From positions 372,001 to 436,000 of the forward strand of contig NZ_JAGHKO010000005.1 in the NCBI RefSeq assembly GCF_017742245.1: 64,000 nucleotides of DNA, read 5' to 3'. Below, one piece after another: positions 63,362 through 64,000 of this stretch. The notes under the pieces are model-generated. The model saw nothing but the letters and a program-made list of their open reading frames with translations. It did no database searches and was not told the origin of the DNA. How positions within the stretch are numbered: position 1 is the stretch's first letter; every line of letters starts with the position of its first letter. Source of the DNA: Niastella soli (lineage in GTDB: Bacteria > Bacteroidota > Bacteroidia > Chitinophagales > Chitinophagaceae). The position numbers and the translations under genes were made by a program.

Positions 63362-64000
63362 ATGATCGCCAATACATTTATAAAACGACCAGTGACCGCT
63401 ATAGTGATCTCTATTGTGATTGTTATGACAGGCTTACTGGCAATGAACGATTTACCCGTAGCGCAATACCCCAACATCACGCCGCCGGTTGTTCAGGTGA
63501 CCGGTGCTTTCACCGGTGCCGATGCCCAAACGGTTGAACAAACAACTACTACTGCCGTTGAAACGCAAATAAATGGTACACCTGGGATGGCTTTTTTGCA
63601 AAGCAACAGTACAAGCGATGGCCGTACCACCATGAATGTGACCTTTGAAGTAGGTACCAATGTTGACATTGCTGCCCTGGATGTACAAAACAGGGTTAGT
63701 GTGGCCACGCCTGCCTTGCCTGATGATGTTAAACGGCTTGGTCTTACCGTTCGTAAGCGTAACCCCAGCATACTAATGCTGGTAGCCATGTACTCACCCA
63801 AAGGGACACATGCGGTACCCTTCCTTGACAATTTTACCAATATATATGTAAAGGACGCTTTATTGCGGGTAAAAGGCGTTGGCGATGTATTTACCCGTGC
63901 AGATGATTTCAGTATGCGGGTTTGGTTGCATGCCGACAAACTGGCCCAATTAGGCATCACGGCCAATGAAGTAATTGCTGCGCTGCAGGAACAGAATCTG
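63362..64000 (+). CDS. RND efflux pump (HAE1/AcrB type), N-terminal fragment
   Basis: The first 213 codons of an inner-membrane proton-driven pump that continues past the window. It starts M-I-A-N-T-F-I-K-R-P-V, with the first membrane helix (about 10-30) followed by L-P-V-A-Q-Y-P-N-I-T-P-P, the hallmark of AcrB-like hydrophobic and amphiphilic efflux pumps. Then come the porter-domain motifs Q-N-R-V-S-V-A, P-D-D-V-K-R-L-G and V-K-G-V-G-D-V. It is the third gene of the TolC-adaptor-pump operon. The substrate cannot be told from this part. Confidence 0.95.
   Translation, partial: MIANTFIKRPVTAIVISIVIVMTGLLAMNDLPVAQYPNITPPVVQVTGAFTGADAQTVEQTTTTAVETQINGTPGMAFLQSNSTSDGRTTMNVTFEVGTNVDIAALDVQNRVSVATPALPDDVKRLGLTVRKRNPSILMLVAMYSPKGTHAVPFLDNFTNIYVKDALLRVKGVGDVFTRADDFSMRVWLHADKLAQLGITANEVIAALQEQNL

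Overview
The window looks like chromosomal DNA of a Bacteroidota bacterium, most likely Chitinophagaceae (Chitinophaga/Niastella type). The evidence is two SusC/SusD pairs, an ECF sigma/FecR pair feeding an STN-bearing SusC, many lipoproteins with a signal peptide followed by SC(K/R)K or CxKD, FtsX-type permeases without their own ATPase, WG-repeat, DUF4302, DUF4843 and DUF5777 proteins, and TAnnTTTG-like -7 elements. No tRNA, rRNA, CRISPR array or intact transposase was seen.

Layout. 1-2.6 kb: minus-strand TonB-dependent siderophore-type receptor followed by the start of a PepSY membrane protein. 3.2-4 kb: a CvfB-like S1 RNA-binding protein behind a heptanucleotide repeat array. 4.4-12.2 kb (minus): a nutrient-uptake cluster of SusC, SusD, a HExxH lipoprotein and a DUF4302 lipoprotein, with a repeat element lying between susC and susD; an unassigned lipoprotein lies upstream. 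14.1-17.8 kb: an Ig/PKD-like lipoprotein, then an ECF sigma factor, a membrane protein with only a DUF4974-like domain, and an STN protein with a probable small barrel. 18.4-19 kb: a VOC protein and a small acidic protein. 19.1-32.2 kb (plus): ECF sigma, FecR, STN-SusC, SusD, DUF4843, PKD-like lipoprotein, TlpA-like thioredoxin and a large zinc metalloprotease, which reads as a regulated import and processing locus.

32.3-35.3 kb: a 3' remnant of an FtsX permease, a two-gene ABC exporter, a 4.5-copy tandem array of a 133-bp structured unit and a small protein. 35.4-41.1 kb: proline-iminopeptidase-like hydrolase, a histidine-kinase-like protein lacking its catalytic parts, an S9 oligopeptidase, a WG-repeat protein and an NADPH-dependent FMN reductase. 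41.6-45.7 kb (minus): DUF5777 barrel, YceI, a CxxxxCH haem protein, a LytTR regulator with a degenerate receiver, an ECF sigma factor and a DoxX-like protein.

46-49.5 kb: the most unusual gene, an 1145-residue LRR-Roc-COR-TIR protein, tail to tail with a small beta-repeat protein. 50-52.5 kb: GH9 glycosidase. 52.7-60.5 kb: IPT/TIG and NHL lipoproteins, a TPR protein, an FtsX/MacB permease and a PD40-like protein. 60.8-64 kb: a tripartite RND efflux operon (TolC, adaptor, pump) cut by the window end.

The intergenic DNA is rich in dispersed palindromic and heptanucleotide elements. They recur in the same modular order at three places, and one palindrome is read in frame inside fecR.
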